Assembly: GCA_015056865.1 (NCBI GenBank)
Contig: SVFM01000006.1
Span: 1 to 64,000 of the forward strand
Source: Lachnospiraceae bacterium
GTDB taxonomy: Bacteria; Bacillota; Clostridia; Lachnospirales; Lachnospiraceae
Length of the DNA stretch: 64,000 nucleotides
Reading direction: 5' to 3'
Shown: positions 1-7,726 of the stretch, in pieces
Position numbering within the stretch: the first letter of the stretch is position 1
Layout: the number at the start of each line of letters is the position of its first letter
The notes under the pieces: model-generated
Database searches by the model: none
What the model saw: only the letters and a program-made list of their open reading frames with translations
What the model was told of the DNA's origin: nothing
Made by a program: the position numbers and the translations under genes

Positions 1-72
1 AATTATATTTTTCCACAATAACAATTATATATGATTCATATCCAAATGTCATCGGCAAAGAATCGTCTTTTT

Positions 73-112
73 ATAGGCAAAAAATAGGCATAGAATAGGC
101 ACAATATAGGCA
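73..112. repeat. Four ATAGGCA repeats at exact 11-bp period
   Basis: The heptamer ATAGGCA starts at 73, 84, 95 and 106, so all four copies lie on the same DNA face, one helical turn apart. They sit just beyond the terminator of the ABC operon and near the window edge. Phased short repeats of this kind are known as binding arrays for regulators, replication initiators or recombinases; which applies here cannot be told from the sequence. Confidence 0.7.
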
Positions 113-117
113 ACAAC

Positions 118-145
118 AAAGGTGCCGCATTTCTGCGACACCTTT
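118..145 (-). terminator. Stem-loop ending the ABC operon
   Basis: AAAGGTGTCGCA pairs with TGCGGCACCTTT (one G-U pair on the minus-strand RNA) around a short loop, 31 bp after the stop of the last operon gene. The T-tract is weak (TTTGTTGTTG), so termination may be partial. Confidence 0.6.
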
Positions 146-176
146 GCTTAGGATAAGTTTCTTTATTGCAGTAGAA

Positions 177-506
177 CTAAAATATCCCTTTATTATACTT
201 TGTCATTGCCTTAAAACTGATTACCAAACCAACAATGATACCGGCAATAAGGATTCCTGTTCCAATTAATGTGAACACCTCATTGTCAGTGTAGAGTGTC
301 ACAACAGACAAGCCGCTGAACACAATGATTACTGCACCGATAATGATAGTTCCAAGACCAACCTTCTTTCCAAAAGGAATTCGATCCTCTTCGGACACTC
401 TATTTCTATGGTATGAGTGCAACGATGATATATTGCCTTTCATATTTGAAATACCAAGAACAATACATACAACGCCAACTAAAGCTGTTACAATAAATGC
501 AGGCAT
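177..506 (-). CDS. Small membrane protein, last gene of ABC operon
   Basis: A 109-residue protein with three likely membrane helices: residues about 4-20, 49-68 and 75-95. The ATG at 506 is preferred over an upstream in-frame start at 572 because an AGGAGG site lies six bases before it, and the upstream start would overlap the permease gene. It follows the ABC permease gene by 20 bp and is probably translated from the same message. I do not recognise a functional family; small membrane proteins of this kind often accompany YtrA-type ABC operons. The role is unknown. Confidence 0.6.
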   Translation of the reverse strand: MPAFIVTALVGVVCIVLGISNMKGNISSLHSYHRNRVSEEDRIPFGKKVGLGTIIIGAVIIVFSGLSVVTLYTDNEVFTLIGTGILIAGIIVGLVISFKAMTKYNKGIF

Positions 507-526
507 AATAATCCTCCTTTTTCTAT

Positions 527-1156
527 CTATTGAATTTCTCTCTTTTTGAAAAATCGAATGGATAGAAGCCAAGAGAGGATATAGACACCGACCCCAACAA
601 TAGACATAACGATTAAGATCGTGTTTGGGCGGATTTCTGCCTGTAAATCACTTCTGAAAAAGCTAGATGCCAAAACACTTGCTCCACAGACCATACCGAT
701 CATCAAGTAATAAGCAGTTCGTCCTTTTTCAACGCCCAATTTGAATATAAATGGCAGAGAGATTGACGATGTTAGCGTGGCCATAATCAGCATCATCAGC
801 ATAAGCACGATAAAATCATTCCATACAAAAACTCCGCTAACAGTTGTCTTGATACCCTGTGCAATTCCCATCACAACAAGCATAGCAGTTTGAGAAAGTA
901 AACCTATCAGATATTTCGCAGAAACAAGCTGCGTTTTTGTATATGGCATTGTACCACTATACTGCATCCATCGGCTTCTCTCATCATATCCAAGCAGGTT
1001 AACTGGAATCATTCCACACAGCAGACATGGATAGAAAACAAAAAACATATTGCCTTTGCTGGCAAGGGAAAGAGCAGTAAAGGCAGCAGCGATAATGATA
1101 TACGATTTACAATACTTCTTCATCATATACCAGTCTTTGAGCAACAATGCCTTCAT
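527..1156 (-). CDS. ABC-2 type transporter permease
   Basis: A 209-residue integral membrane protein with about six hydrophobic segments and the N-terminal MKALLLKDWYMMKK signature common to ABC-2 permeases. It should form the membrane half of an exporter with the ATPase encoded just upstream. The ATPase stop (TGA) and this start (ATG) are separated by one base, with the ribosome site AAAGGAGG inside the end of the ATPase gene, so the two are translationally coupled. The substrate is not visible; related GntR/ABC operons respond to cell-wall-active antibiotics or peptides. Confidence 0.8.
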   Translation of the reverse strand: MKALLLKDWYMMKKYCKSYIIIAAAFTALSLASKGNMFFVFYPCLLCGMIPVNLLGYDERSRWMQYSGTMPYTKTQLVSAKYLIGLLSQTAMLVVMGIAQGIKTTVSGVFVWNDFIVLMLMMLIMATLTSSISLPFIFKLGVEKGRTAYYLMIGMVCGASVLASSFFRSDLQAEIRPNTILIVMSIVGVGVYILSWLLSIRFFKKREIQ

Positions 1157-1157
1157 A

Positions 1158-2000
1158 TCATTTCGCCTCCTTTACCATAAAAACAAACAGTTCCTCAATA
1201 CTGATTGGGCTGACATTGACGCCCTCAGGTACTGCACTTCTCAGTACCATAGCCTCAACGCCGTATGGATTTTCCTTCTTATACGTAATTGCCTCTACCG
1301 GAAGATGATGCAGTTCTTCTGCAGTGCAGTGTATCAAGCCATACTCTGCAAGTAGTTGATCCTTTTCCTCACAGAGAAGCAGTTTTCCTTTATGCAGGAA
1401 TGCCACATAGTCGCAAAGTTTTTCAAGATCGCTGACGATATGGGAAGAAATGAGAATGGAGTGATTTTCGTCCCTTGTAAAGTCACTGAACATCTCAACC
1501 ACTTCATCACGTACAACAGGATCAAGTCCAGATGTGGCTTCGTCCAAAACGAGTAATTTTGCATTGTGAGATAAAGCTATTGCAATACCCAGTTTCATCT
1601 TCATGCCACGGGAAAACTCTTTGAATTGCTTTTGGTCTGGCAATGCAAGTTTCTGTACCAAGCGAGCATATTCAACTTCATTCCAATTACGGAAAATGTG
1701 CTTCATCACATTCCCGACTTGCTTCACAGTTAAGCACTCGGGAATACCAACCTCATCCATTACGACTCCGATATCCTCTTTGGTGAGCTCTATGCTGTCG
1801 CTGTTATCCTTTCCAAGAATTGTAATACTTCCGCTATCCTTGTGGATCATGTCGAGAATGAGCTTTATGGTAGTGCTTTTGCCGGCACCGTTCTCACCGA
1901 TAAGCCCCATAATACATCCGCTTGGCAGGGTAAGATTTAAATTATCCAGCGTAAAGCCGGGATATGTTTTTGTTAGGTTTCTAATTTCAAGTGCATTCAT
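1158..2000 (-). CDS. ABC transporter ATP-binding protein
   Basis: A 280-residue ABC ATPase. Walker A GENGAGKST is at residues 35-43, a signature-like FSRGMKMK at 129-136, Walker B LLVLDE at 149-154, and the switch histidine in SSH near 187. The first 215 residues are the nucleotide-binding domain; the last 65 are a tail of the type found in drug or peptide export ATPases. Its ATG overlaps the stop of the upstream GntR gene as ATGA, and GGAGG lies eight bases before it. With the permease it should power export under control of the GntR repressor. Confidence 0.9.
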   Translation of the reverse strand: MNALEIRNLTKTYPGFTLDNLNLTLPSGCIMGLIGENGAGKSTTIKLILDMIHKDSGSITILGKDNSDSIELTKEDIGVVMDEVGIPECLTVKQVGNVMKHIFRNWNEVEYARLVQKLALPDQKQFKEFSRGMKMKLGIAIALSHNAKLLVLDEATSGLDPVVRDEVVEMFSDFTRDENHSILISSHIVSDLEKLCDYVAFLHKGKLLLCEEKDQLLAEYGLIHCTAEELHHLPVEAITYKKENPYGVEAMVLRSAVPEGVNVSPISIEELFVFMVKEAK

Positions 2001-2374
2001 CCTTGTTCCTCCAGACTGAAATTAACCATTTCTACAATATCTTTTTTGCTCAAATTACAGGAAGCACCGAGTCTAACGATCTCGTCTATATGTTCTTCGA
2101 TCTTTTTCAGATTCTCTTCCCGAAGCAACTCCACATTTTTCGGGGCAACATAGCACCCCTTGCCAGGAAGCGTATAGATAAAGCCATCCTTTTCAAGTTC
2201 CTCATATGCACGTTTCGTGGTAATAAAACTGATACGAAGATCCTTAGCAAGGCCACGAATAGACGGCAGCATATCATCTTCTCGGAGTGCTCCGCTGATA
2301 ATCTGGCTTTTGATCTGAGAATATATCTGATCATAGATCGGAGCGCCGCTTTTATTATCAATCAGTATGTTCAC
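1997..2374 (-). CDS. GntR-family repressor, YtrA subfamily
   Basis: A 125-residue regulator with an N-terminal winged helix (IYDQIYSQIKSQIISG, then LPSIRGLAKDL and the recognition region) and only a short helical C-terminal tail, which is the YtrA pattern: no large ligand domain. The start is taken as GTG at 2374 with AGAGGTGA just upstream. A longer frame beginning at 2434 is impossible as a gene start because it lies on the -35 element of the promoter. It is the first gene of the ABC operon and probably represses its own promoter through the palindrome on the -10 box. Confidence 0.85.
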   Translation of the reverse strand: MNILIDNKSGAPIYDQIYSQIKSQIISGALREDDMLPSIRGLAKDLRISFITTKRAYEELEKDGFIYTLPGKGCYVAPKNVELLREENLKKIEEHIDEIVRLGASCNLSKKDIVEMVNFSLEEQG

Positions 2375-2393
2375 GTCATCACCTCTGTTTATA

Positions 2394-2434
2394 CTGTATA
2401 TATCCATTATATACAGCTGTTGCGTGCGTGTCAA
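2394..2434 (-). promoter_or_regulatory. Promoter of GntR/ABC operon with overlapping operator
   Basis: TTGACA (2429-2434) and TATAAT (2406-2411) with exactly 17 bp between them. A palindrome with 9-bp arms, CTGTATATA and TATATACAG, and a 5-bp centre covers 2394-2416, on top of the -10 box and start site. This is the expected site for autorepression by the YtrA-type regulator. Confidence 0.85.
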
Positions 2435-2451
2435 GAGGCCTTATAAAAGTT

Positions 2452-2495
2452 CACAAAAAAGTCAAAAGCGCCGCATTTTGGACTGCGACGCTTTC
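2452..2495 (-). terminator. Terminator of the ATPase/protease/membrane-protein operon
   Basis: AAGCGTCGCA pairs with TGCGGCGCTT, fully paired only as minus-strand RNA (one G-U), followed by TTTTGACTTTTTT. It lies 26 bp past the stop of the 2521-3750 gene and just before the GntR promoter. Confidence 0.8.
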
Positions 2496-2520
2496 TCTTA
2501 TACTATTTTAATTATAACCT

Positions 2521-3750
2521 TTATTTGCCTCTATTGAAGACCACAGGAACGCCTATGCCTAAAATATGTACTAAAGCAATAAGACCCCACTTAAACCAAA
2601 ATAATTCATCAAAATAGGACGACCATGTCGCTATGCATAGCAATGGTCCCATATAACCAATAGTAGTTGCACACTCAATTATTAAATCCTTTTTCCTATG
2701 TGTAGCGTTTTTCTTATTGCATATTTGCGTTAATGCATCCTCTTCTATCTGTTTTTTCGCACGTTTTTCCACTACCCATATAAGCCATAGCAATACGCCG
2801 ATTGATATTAGCCCTCCAATAATGTATAGCAACAATCCGGTCTTTTCATTTTTAATCCATTTTGAAGCATCTTTAAGAATTTCTAATATCACTGATTGTT
2901 CAACCAAACAAAATATGACATATATGCTAGAATACTTTGAGTTTTTCAATTCTTTCATTTGCGAAATAATTTTTTGTATGAAATTTTGATTATCAGGTTC
3001 ATCTGTCTTATTTTTCTTATCATATTCATTTACACTAGAGCCCCTAATGATTTCTCTTGCCTCCTCGCAAATGGATAAGTTTAAAAATTCAGTTTTGCAT
3101 TTATCAGCTAACGCAAATTTTTCTTCCCATTTTTGAGTGACTCGAGAGCGATCAATAACTTCAGTAATTGAACAATCATCAAAGAACTCTATAGGCTTTT
3201 CCGTATAGTATCGTTTGGCATAGCTCTTAAATTCTTGAGTGATTTTTTCGCAACAAGTGGTTGGAGATTCTACGAACTCATACGATGAAATAATCTGATA
3301 TACATAATCCTGCAAGTAGTTGTACTCGGGAGGGAAATCATAAAACAAAAGATTCCCTTCGTCATCTTTTTCAGCACACGGCTTAGGATTGATTCCGTTC
3401 TGCTCTAATTTGTAAGCAAAATAAGACATAACACAATCGGTATCCGCCGCTTCCTTGGTATATTTGCATACGGCCCGGTAAGAACTTAACAATGCGAGCA
3501 ACTTTTTTCGTTCATCTTTTTTAAGATACTTAACAGAATAAGAGGAATTAATGCTAAAAAGTTCCTCGTAGTTTTTACGATTGTAAGTACCTTTTTCTAA
3601 AATTCTTACAATCGGAAAGATGGTAGTAGATAGAACTCCATCCCTGTTTGCTTTGTAAAAATAATATTTTGAAATAAGCAGCGATGCAAGCGCTGAAATA
3701 AAAATAGCCGCCGCATTAGTATATAACCAATTAACCATTGATTCCCACAT
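2521..3750 (-). CDS. Membrane protein of unknown function, third gene of AAA/subtilase operon
   Basis: A 409-residue protein not recognised as any family. One N-terminal helix (about residues 10-30) is followed by a soluble, charged region of roughly 240 residues and then three or four helices near residues 270-290, 304-327, 362-380 and 385-405. The start has AAAGGA six bases upstream. It lies 53 bp after the protease gene and before the operon terminator, so it probably shares the same transcript. A membrane-anchored partner in a protease/ATPase cassette could be an effector or the protease substrate, but that is inference. The region is AT-rich relative to the right half of the window, in keeping with transfer. 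Confidence 0.65.
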   Translation of the reverse strand: MWESMVNWLYTNAAAIFISALASLLISKYYFYKANRDGVLSTTIFPIVRILEKGTYNRKNYEELFSINSSYSVKYLKKDERKKLLALLSSYRAVCKYTKEAADTDCVMSYFAYKLEQNGINPKPCAEKDDEGNLLFYDFPPEYNYLQDYVYQIISSYEFVESPTTCCEKITQEFKSYAKRYYTEKPIEFFDDCSITEVIDRSRVTQKWEEKFALADKCKTEFLNLSICEEAREIIRGSSVNEYDKKNKTDEPDNQNFIQKIISQMKELKNSKYSSIYVIFCLVEQSVILEILKDASKWIKNEKTGLLLYIIGGLISIGVLLWLIWVVEKRAKKQIEEDALTQICNKKNATHRKKDLIIECATTIGYMGPLLCIATWSSYFDELFWFKWGLIALVHILGIGVPVVFNRGK

Positions 3751-3803
3751 ATGTGTTCCTTTCTTTAGTAGTTAAATCACCAACGATTATCATACTGTTG
3801 GAT

Positions 3804-6041
3804 TTAACTAAATTCAATTTCTTCATTAACCTTCTCATGAATATCAATGCGATTTTGGATATCGATAGTGTTAACCAACCAGCCATTCAAATGACAGTTC
3901 CTAACAAACTCGTCGATTCTGTTTACACCGTTAATCTCTTTTAATGTCACAACCACACCAAAACGGAGCCCTATTCCATCCTTGGGATCCAACCGATTAT
4001 TTGTTTTAATCTCCATGCCCCAGTTTTTGTTTTTGTATGATTTTTTAGCTTGTTTATCCTTGGTTGGCTTTTCGCAAATATATTTAACGTTATCCCATTT
4101 CCTAAATTTCTTTCTCGCCTCACCTTCGAGAATATAGCTTCTTGCACCGCTTTCATCCTCATCAGGATTTTGTTTGTCATCATTAATTTCATATAATTTG
4201 CCATTATCTTGGATTCTACCAAAATGCAAGTTCAATTCGGTATTGGTATAATCAACACCTTGTGTTCGATCACATACTGGAAAATAGCACATAGTAGCTC
4301 TTGCCACATATGGATATTTGTCATCTTGCATCGGTATAGGGAAATCATAATTATATGTATTCCACTTTTCACTTATATCCGTAACTACAAATTTTATTTC
4401 GTCATCGCTCGTCTGAACGATATCATTAATTTTTATTGGAACTATGCCGTGACCATACAGAGCAACTTCTTCAGGTGTGGGAGCCTCATTCCATGCCCGT
4501 GCAGAATCAATAAGCATTGCTTTGGCAACTTCCCTATTAAATCCCAACACATTAATAAGATATGATAGCTTCCGAGCAATCCAAGGAGCCGCATATGAGG
4601 TTCCGGCAACGCTGGCTGCACCCAAAGGCTCGCAAACCCGAATATATTCCTCTTCGCTTCCACCGTAGTAACTTACATCCGGCTTCGCAAAGAACGAAAG
4701 AGCCAATCCTTTTCGAGAATATTTTGTTGATAATCCGCTTTTGGTAACCGAGTTTACAACCATGCTGTTTATAGAATCCGCAGGAGAACCGATTTTCACA
4801 ATGCTATCGTTAGGCTTATTAGTGCCAGCAACAACAAAAATTACATCGTTTTCATATTGTATCTGATCAAGGATAGCTGCTTCGGCTGATATAAAATTAT
4901 CGTTTACTTCTTTATCACTACCAAGAGAAATATTCCAGACTTTAATATCTTTGTTTTCTGCAATAATCCTTTTAATCTGTTTAATTATAGTGAACGAAGA
5001 AAAATGTGAAGCGGTTGCAACTCCAAAATGACGAACTTTAAACCTTCCACAGCCATCATTTAACCATGGATTTAATCGTGCCCCATCAACAATAATTGAC
5101 GAAACGGCAGTTCCATGCTGATAATCCTTGGATATTTTTGGAATATTATCGTCTACCAGGTCATGGTACTCAACCCATTCGCTAAAATATACTCCTGTAT
5201 CGAATAAGGTATCAATAACTCCAATTGTTGGCTCAATTGTTGGACTTGGAATATGAATCATCCCGTCATCATAACTGCGCAAAAAATCTTCTGGAGATAA
5301 ATCTAATAAGTTTTCTGTTGCCATAGCGACAAGATATGGCGCTTTCTCGTACAAAATCTTTGCTTGATTTTCATCCAAAAACACCGTTCTGTTATCCAAA
5401 ATGCGGCTTGAAAGAACATCAATGCCAATCCTTTTGAACAAAAGTTGGGTATCCATTTTGGTGTCATAAAGCGTGATAATGCTTTCTTTAAATTGTTGAG
5501 GTGCTTTTTCCACCTCAAAATCTTCAATATAAGAGACATCTGCAATTATTTGCCTAAATGCCGATTTGGACATGTGATGTGTCTTAGGATTGATCTTATT
5601 AAACACTTCTTTATTGTTATCAAATAACGCTTTAGTAATTCCGTCTTTAAATAGAGAACGAACAATTTCATTTGCCATTAAAATCAAATTAATTGTTTCA
5701 TCAAGATCGTAGGAGTCTAAAAAATACGTGATAATATGCCTCGTTTTGTCATTGTTGAACTTTGCACCAACTATCGCTAAATTTGAATCTTCGCCTTTAA
5801 ACAGCCCAGCAATACGATTTGTTTTGGCAACTATTTTGTTGTAATGGACGCTAATCAAAACTCCTTGAAATGGTTTTTGTTCTTCTTCCCAAAACTTTTT
5901 AATTTGTTGTAATCTTGCTTCTAATCGAAGTAACTGTTCACTTGTGACAACAGATTTACTGTTCATAGATGCTCCACCGCCACCAGGTTTTTTTGACGCC
6001 TGGACAAAACGCTTACCTTTTAGTTCAAGCATATTATTCAT
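3804..6041 (-). CDS. S8 (subtilisin-like) serine protease, operon with AAA+ ATPase
   Basis: A 745-residue protein with a subtilase domain at about residues 270-540. The catalytic triad is intact: Asp277 in GVIDT, His309 in QHGTAVSS, Ser482 in GTSYAAP; Asn408 in VAGTNKP is the likely oxyanion residue. No signal peptide is seen, so it should act in the cytoplasm, unlike most secreted subtilases. The 270 residues before the domain and about 200 after it match nothing I recognise and could sense or bind substrates. Its ATG overlaps the end of the ATPase gene by 8 bp, with AAGGAGGA upstream, so the two are coupled. ATPase plus subtilase pairs are plausible phage-defence or stress modules; function here is unproven. 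Confidence 0.85.
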   Translation of the reverse strand: MNNMLELKGKRFVQASKKPGGGGASMNSKSVVTSEQLLRLEARLQQIKKFWEEEQKPFQGVLISVHYNKIVAKTNRIAGLFKGEDSNLAIVGAKFNNDKTRHIITYFLDSYDLDETINLILMANEIVRSLFKDGITKALFDNNKEVFNKINPKTHHMSKSAFRQIIADVSYIEDFEVEKAPQQFKESIITLYDTKMDTQLLFKRIGIDVLSSRILDNRTVFLDENQAKILYEKAPYLVAMATENLLDLSPEDFLRSYDDGMIHIPSPTIEPTIGVIDTLFDTGVYFSEWVEYHDLVDDNIPKISKDYQHGTAVSSIIVDGARLNPWLNDGCGRFKVRHFGVATASHFSSFTIIKQIKRIIAENKDIKVWNISLGSDKEVNDNFISAEAAILDQIQYENDVIFVVAGTNKPNDSIVKIGSPADSINSMVVNSVTKSGLSTKYSRKGLALSFFAKPDVSYYGGSEEEYIRVCEPLGAASVAGTSYAAPWIARKLSYLINVLGFNREVAKAMLIDSARAWNEAPTPEEVALYGHGIVPIKINDIVQTSDDEIKFVVTDISEKWNTYNYDFPIPMQDDKYPYVARATMCYFPVCDRTQGVDYTNTELNLHFGRIQDNGKLYEINDDKQNPDEDESGARSYILEGEARKKFRKWDNVKYICEKPTKDKQAKKSYKNKNWGMEIKTNNRLDPKDGIGLRFGVVVTLKEINGVNRIDEFVRNCHLNGWLVNTIDIQNRIDIHEKVNEEIEFS

Positions 6042-7101
6042 TCTGTTCTTCCTCCTTGCTTAATTTTCGAGAAACTGAACTTTTCGACTCGCCCTTTAAT
6101 TTTTCAATCTCTCTCACGGTGAATCCCATTTCATAAAGTTGATTTATATCTGTTTTTTCTAATTCACCAATCAGATTATTATAAAGACGTTTCAGATAAT
6201 CATGTTCCAAATTAACATCACTAAATGCCAACGATGTTTTAATAATGTTTTTTAGTTCTCCTGGATAAGGAAGCTCTTGCGCAACTGTTAAAATTTTTCT
6301 AAACAATCGTATATCTTTTGAAACGTTCTTAAAATTCTTAACAAACGAGGAAAAATAAAATTCAGCTACTTCAATTAAATCTTCTTTGCTATACCTATTA
6401 AAGTTAATAACCGCATCAAAACGTCTAATCAGAGCCTTATCAAAATTTGAAAACAGATTAGTTGTAGCAATGATAACTATTTCTTTGTTCAAGTCGGTCA
6501 ATCTATCAAGTTCTCTTAATATCGTTGATGTAACGCGACCCATTTCTCTAACATCGTTTGAATTAATTCTATCCAACGCAATGACATCGATCTCATCAAA
6601 CAAAACAACCACTTTGTTTGCATGCGGTATCATATTTATTTCATTGAACACCAAAGAAATGTTTTTGTTTGTTTGTCCTAACTTACTATCAATCAAATTA
6701 TCAAAGTCAACACAAAATAAAGTTCTATCCAACAAACGAGCAACATGCTTTGCGGCCTCAGTTTTTCCGCTGCCGGGTAAACCTTCAAATAAAAACTTGT
6801 TGATTCCCACATTATGATTAACCGCATTAATTATTCCTTTTACATCTTCTGAAATTTCAGAGGGGAGGTTTAAAGGATCCATTATACGGGTATCAATTTG
6901 TTTTAAGAATTCACTCTCAAAATCACTACTTTGAGGAGTATACATATTGGATTCTGCAATTAATCCCATAATGTACTCTGCCAATTGCTCATCACCAATA
7001 CTATCAAAATACCGAGCTATATTTATAGCTTCGTTTCTAAAAGAATTCTCATTTTTTTCAACGTGGTACTTTATTAAATTTAAAACATTTTGCTTTTTCA
7101 T
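6034..7101 (-). CDS. AAA+ ATPase with C-terminal helix-turn-helix, first gene of protease operon
   Basis: A 355-residue AAA+ protein: Walker A GLPGSGKT at residues 107-114, Walker B VVVLFDE ending at Glu170, sensor-1 Asn215 in ATTN, and an arginine-finger-like IRRFD at 225-229. The last 30 residues, with GFTVREIEKLKGESKS and a following SVSRKL, look like a helix-turn-helix, so the ATPase may bind its own promoter. The ATG at 7101 is chosen because GGAGGTG lies eight bases before it; the longer frame start at 7116 overlaps that site. It heads the operon with the subtilase and probably remodels, feeds or regulates it. Confidence 0.85.
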   Translation of the reverse strand: MKKQNVLNLIKYHVEKNENSFRNEAINIARYFDSIGDEQLAEYIMGLIAESNMYTPQSSDFESEFLKQIDTRIMDPLNLPSEISEDVKGIINAVNHNVGINKFLFEGLPGSGKTEAAKHVARLLDRTLFCVDFDNLIDSKLGQTNKNISLVFNEINMIPHANKVVVLFDEIDVIALDRINSNDVREMGRVTSTILRELDRLTDLNKEIVIIATTNLFSNFDKALIRRFDAVINFNRYSKEDLIEVAEFYFSSFVKNFKNVSKDIRLFRKILTVAQELPYPGELKNIIKTSLAFSDVNLEHDYLKRLYNNLIGELEKTDINQLYEMGFTVREIEKLKGESKSSVSRKLSKEEEQNE

Positions 7102-7125
7102 ATATAGCACCTCCAACTAATATAT

Positions 7126-7170
7126 AGTATATGCTAATTTGGGACAAATGTCAATATATTTGGGACAAAA
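7126..7170 (-). promoter_or_regulatory. Promoter of AAA/subtilase operon with two palindromic operators
   Basis: TTGACA (7149-7154), 17-bp spacer, TATACT (7126-7131). Two copies of the palindrome ATTTG-GGA-CAAA(T/A) lie at 7137-7149, inside the spacer, and 7158-7170, just upstream of -35. Their centres are 21 bp apart, two helical turns, so one regulator could occupy both on the same face and block polymerase. Confidence 0.8.
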
Positions 7171-7199
7171 AGCTTAATTTTCATTTTAATAATTTTGCT

Positions 7200-7440
7200 A
7201 TTGATATGTAAAAAGCCAGATGAACATATCGCTCATCCGGCATCATAATATGTAAGCTACACCTCGCTTTTTTGATCAAAAAAACCAATTTTTACTGGAT
7301 TTTATGCAAATTGAGTTGGACAAAAATCAGCGAAAACCCTAGTGTTTATGCGGTTTTTTCGATGTTTGTCCTATTATACCATATTCCTCGATTCTACGAA
7401 CTATTCCTGTTGCTTTCATATATTTTACTCCTTTTCTCTA
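7200..7440 (-). repeat. Dispersed repeat copy 1
   Basis: Read on the minus strand, this copy begins with a sequence that would translate as MKATGIVRRIEE, like the N-terminus of AbrB/SpoVT regulators, then loses the frame. It continues through AAACCGCATAAACAC, GAGGTGT and ends in a hairpin at 7215-7241 (GCCGGATGA / TCATCTGGC) followed by TTTTT. The same modules in the same order recur near 10.7 kb and in part near 9.3 and 18.4 kb. The tail hairpin can act as a terminator. A plus-strand open frame across 7272-7601 is judged not to be a gene. Confidence 0.7.
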
Positions 7441-7660
7441 CTCTAAAAATGTGCCCAAAAGCCTTATTTTATGCGGTTTTTCAGGCTTTTGGCAATGACC
7501 GCTCTGCCAAGGTCCTTATCTGGGACGAGTTGTTGTTTTTGTTCTTTGTTAGTATCACACTTTTTGTAGAAATTATAAGCAGAATTTCCAATTGTTTTTA
7601 AAATTTAAAATTGAGATATCGAAACCGGATGAACAAATATGCTCATCCGGCTTTTCCTGC
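7441..7660. repeat. Dispersed repeat, partial copy with hairpin
   Basis: This stretch repeats the TTTATGCGGTTTTT module near 7475 and holds a second CCGGATGA / TCATCCGG hairpin at 7625-7650, followed by TTTT on the plus strand. Bases 7545-7600 resemble 9408-9465, and both could encode a hydrophobic run of the type SITLFVEIIS / SIALFMEIMS on the plus strand. No start codon and ribosome site fit both copies, so a gene is not called. Nothing else is seen between here and the next gene. Confidence 0.55.
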
Positions 7661-7726
7661 GACAGTTTGAATATTTATTTTGGACTATTAATATGACAGT
7701 AATTGATAAAAATCGTGATAGTAATC

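Noticed and set aside
2375-2434. Upstream extension of the GntR gene to 2434
   Set aside because: The extension covers the -35, -10 and start site of the promoter, so it cannot be translated from that transcript; GTG at 2374 has a good ribosome site.
7272-7601. Plus-strand open frame of 109 codons
   Set aside because: It crosses two repeat copies, has no ribosome site before its ATG and is low in complexity. Only its tail shows some likeness to another repeat copy.
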